Shown piece after piece: positions 5,303-6,099 of a stretch of DNA of 6,099 nt. The DNA comes from Acidobacteriaceae bacterium. GTDB taxonomy: Bacteria; Acidobacteriota; Terriglobia; Terriglobales; Acidobacteriaceae. The translations under genes were made by a program, and so were the position numbers. The stretch covers positions 5,212-11,310 of the forward strand of contig PKYX01000124.1 of NCBI GenBank assembly GCA_003132825.1, in the 5' to 3' direction. Within the stretch, counting starts at the first letter, position 1; each line of letters begins with the position of its first letter. The notes under the pieces were generated by a model. That model did no database searches and had not been told where the DNA came from. It saw only the letters and a list, made by a program, of their open reading frames with translations.

Positions 5303-6099
5303 ATGCCGCTTCCAGAGACATCGCCGGGCGAGGTTGAGACCCAAGCGAAGGCCGCAAGTGCGGTGGCGGCGACGCTCGACGAGGTCGCGCACCCTCTCTC
5401 CGGGCGCCAGTACGGCCTGCTCAGCCGGCTGCGTTCCTACTGCATCTTCGACCCGCTGATCTGGCTTTACACCGTTGTCCTCGGGATCATCTCGCTTCCG
5501 GTTACGCTGTTTCCGAATCGCGAACGCGCGCTGCATGGTTTCTCGCGCACCTGGTCCTGGCTGATCATGAAAACCATCTTCTCTCCGGTCAAAGTCACGG
5601 GACTCGAGAATATCGATTCCTCGCAGCCGCATGTGTACGCGGTGAATCACGCCTCGGCGCTCGACATCCCGGTGCTTTACGTGTACTTGCCTTTCCTGTT
5701 TCGCATCGCCTTCAAGAGCGAACTGCTCTCCTATCCGATTGTCGGCTGGCATCTCAAGCGCTCCGGACAAGTTTGCATCGATCAGCAGAATCCTTCGCAC
5801 TCGATCAGCAGCATTCGTGCGGCGCTCAAAGGGCTGAAGGCTGGTTTGCCGCTAGTCATCTTTCCGGAGGGCGGACGCACGCCGGACGGCGAGATCAAGC
5901 CCTTCCTTCCCGGCGCATTTTTTCTTGCCATCAAGGCCCAGGTGGACATCGTACCGGTGGCGCTCGTAGGAACCTACGAACTGCTGCCCATGAACACCTA
6001 CCACGTCAAGTGCCGCCCGCTTGAGATGAGGGTGGGCAAGCCGATTTCGACGGCGGGGTTAGCCCCCCGCGATCTCGAGAACCTCTCCGGCAAAGTGCA
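5303..6099 (+). CDS. plsC: 1-acyl-sn-glycerol-3-phosphate acyltransferase, PlsC family (partial, runs off the window)
   Basis: The frame is open to the window edge, giving 265 residues without a stop. It matches the glycerophospholipid acyltransferase family that adds an acyl chain to lysophosphatidic acid at the inner membrane. Motif I is VNHASALD (114-121), the HX4D catalytic pair being H116 and D121. Motif III is FPEGGRTPDG (187-196), where FPEGTR is usual, so Thr is replaced by Gly. Motif IV is VPVAL (217-221). A hydrophobic segment at about 50-70 (PLIWLYTVVLGIISLPVTLF) is a likely membrane anchor. Before it lies an Ala-, Glu- and Thr-rich stretch of about 45 residues, longer than in compact PlsC proteins. 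The ATG is 6 nt after folC, has no Shine-Dalgarno sequence, and the next in-frame ATG (M89) is too far in. Exact substrate specificity is not certain; a related lysophospholipid acyltransferase is possible. Confidence 0.9.
   Translation, partial: MPLPETSPGEVETQAKAASAVAATLDEVAHPLSGRQYGLLSRLRSYCIFDPLIWLYTVVLGIISLPVTLFPNRERALHGFSRTWSWLIMKTIFSPVKVTGLENIDSSQPHVYAVNHASALDIPVLYVYLPFLFRIAFKSELLSYPIVGWHLKRSGQVCIDQQNPSHSISSIRAALKGLKAGLPLVIFPEGGRTPDGEIKPFLPGAFFLAIKAQVDIVPVALVGTYELLPMNTYHVKCRPLEMRVGKPISTAGLAPRDLENLSGKV

Noticed and set aside
4130..5800. Antisense open frame of 556 codons across folC and plsC
   Set aside because: It lies opposite two clearly conserved + strand genes. Its product is rich in Arg, His and Gly with no recognisable motif, as expected from the complementary frame of GC-rich coding DNA.

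Overview
This 6.1 kb window is a GC-rich bacterial chromosome segment made of short, closely packed housekeeping genes, all on the + strand. Gene content and order (rsfS, then a methyltransferase, rlmH, a small coiled-coil protein, a short-type cobO, accD, folC and plsC), together with the style of the small protein, suggest an Acidobacteriota-like organism, perhaps near Koribacter/Terriglobia. This is inference from remembered family features, not a search. No mobile element, CRISPR array, tRNA or rRNA is visible.

Layout. Positions 36-449 encode the ribosomal silencing factor RsfS. A class I SAM-dependent methyltransferase of unknown substrate follows (477-1325). Next is RlmH (1369-1821), the 23S rRNA pseudouridine-1915 methyltransferase. 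The stretch 1822-2247 holds a promoter-like site overlapped by a palindrome, a 54-residue coiled-coil protein with the only textbook Shine-Dalgarno site in the window, and a short tandem array of 14-15 bp GATC-rich repeats. Positions 2248-2784 encode a corrinoid adenosyltransferase (CobO/BtuR). Then come AccD (2884-3753), the carboxyltransferase beta subunit of acetyl-CoA carboxylase; FolC (3920-5296), the folate synthase/polyglutamylase; and the first 265 residues of a PlsC-type acyltransferase (5303 to the window end).

How they fit together. RsfS and RlmH both act on the large ribosomal subunit. AccD and PlsC sit at the start of fatty acid synthesis and in phospholipid assembly. FolC and CobO supply folate and B12 cofactors. 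The accD-folC pairing is also known from other phyla, such as E. coli. folC and plsC are only 6 nt apart and are probably cotranscribed. The other gaps (about 100-170 nt) could hold separate promoters.

The coding content is ordinary. The parts worth a second look are the small-protein locus with its operator-like palindrome, the GATC-rich repeat, and the near absence of Shine-Dalgarno sequences ahead of the conserved genes. I found no convincing evidence of a new multi-gene system.
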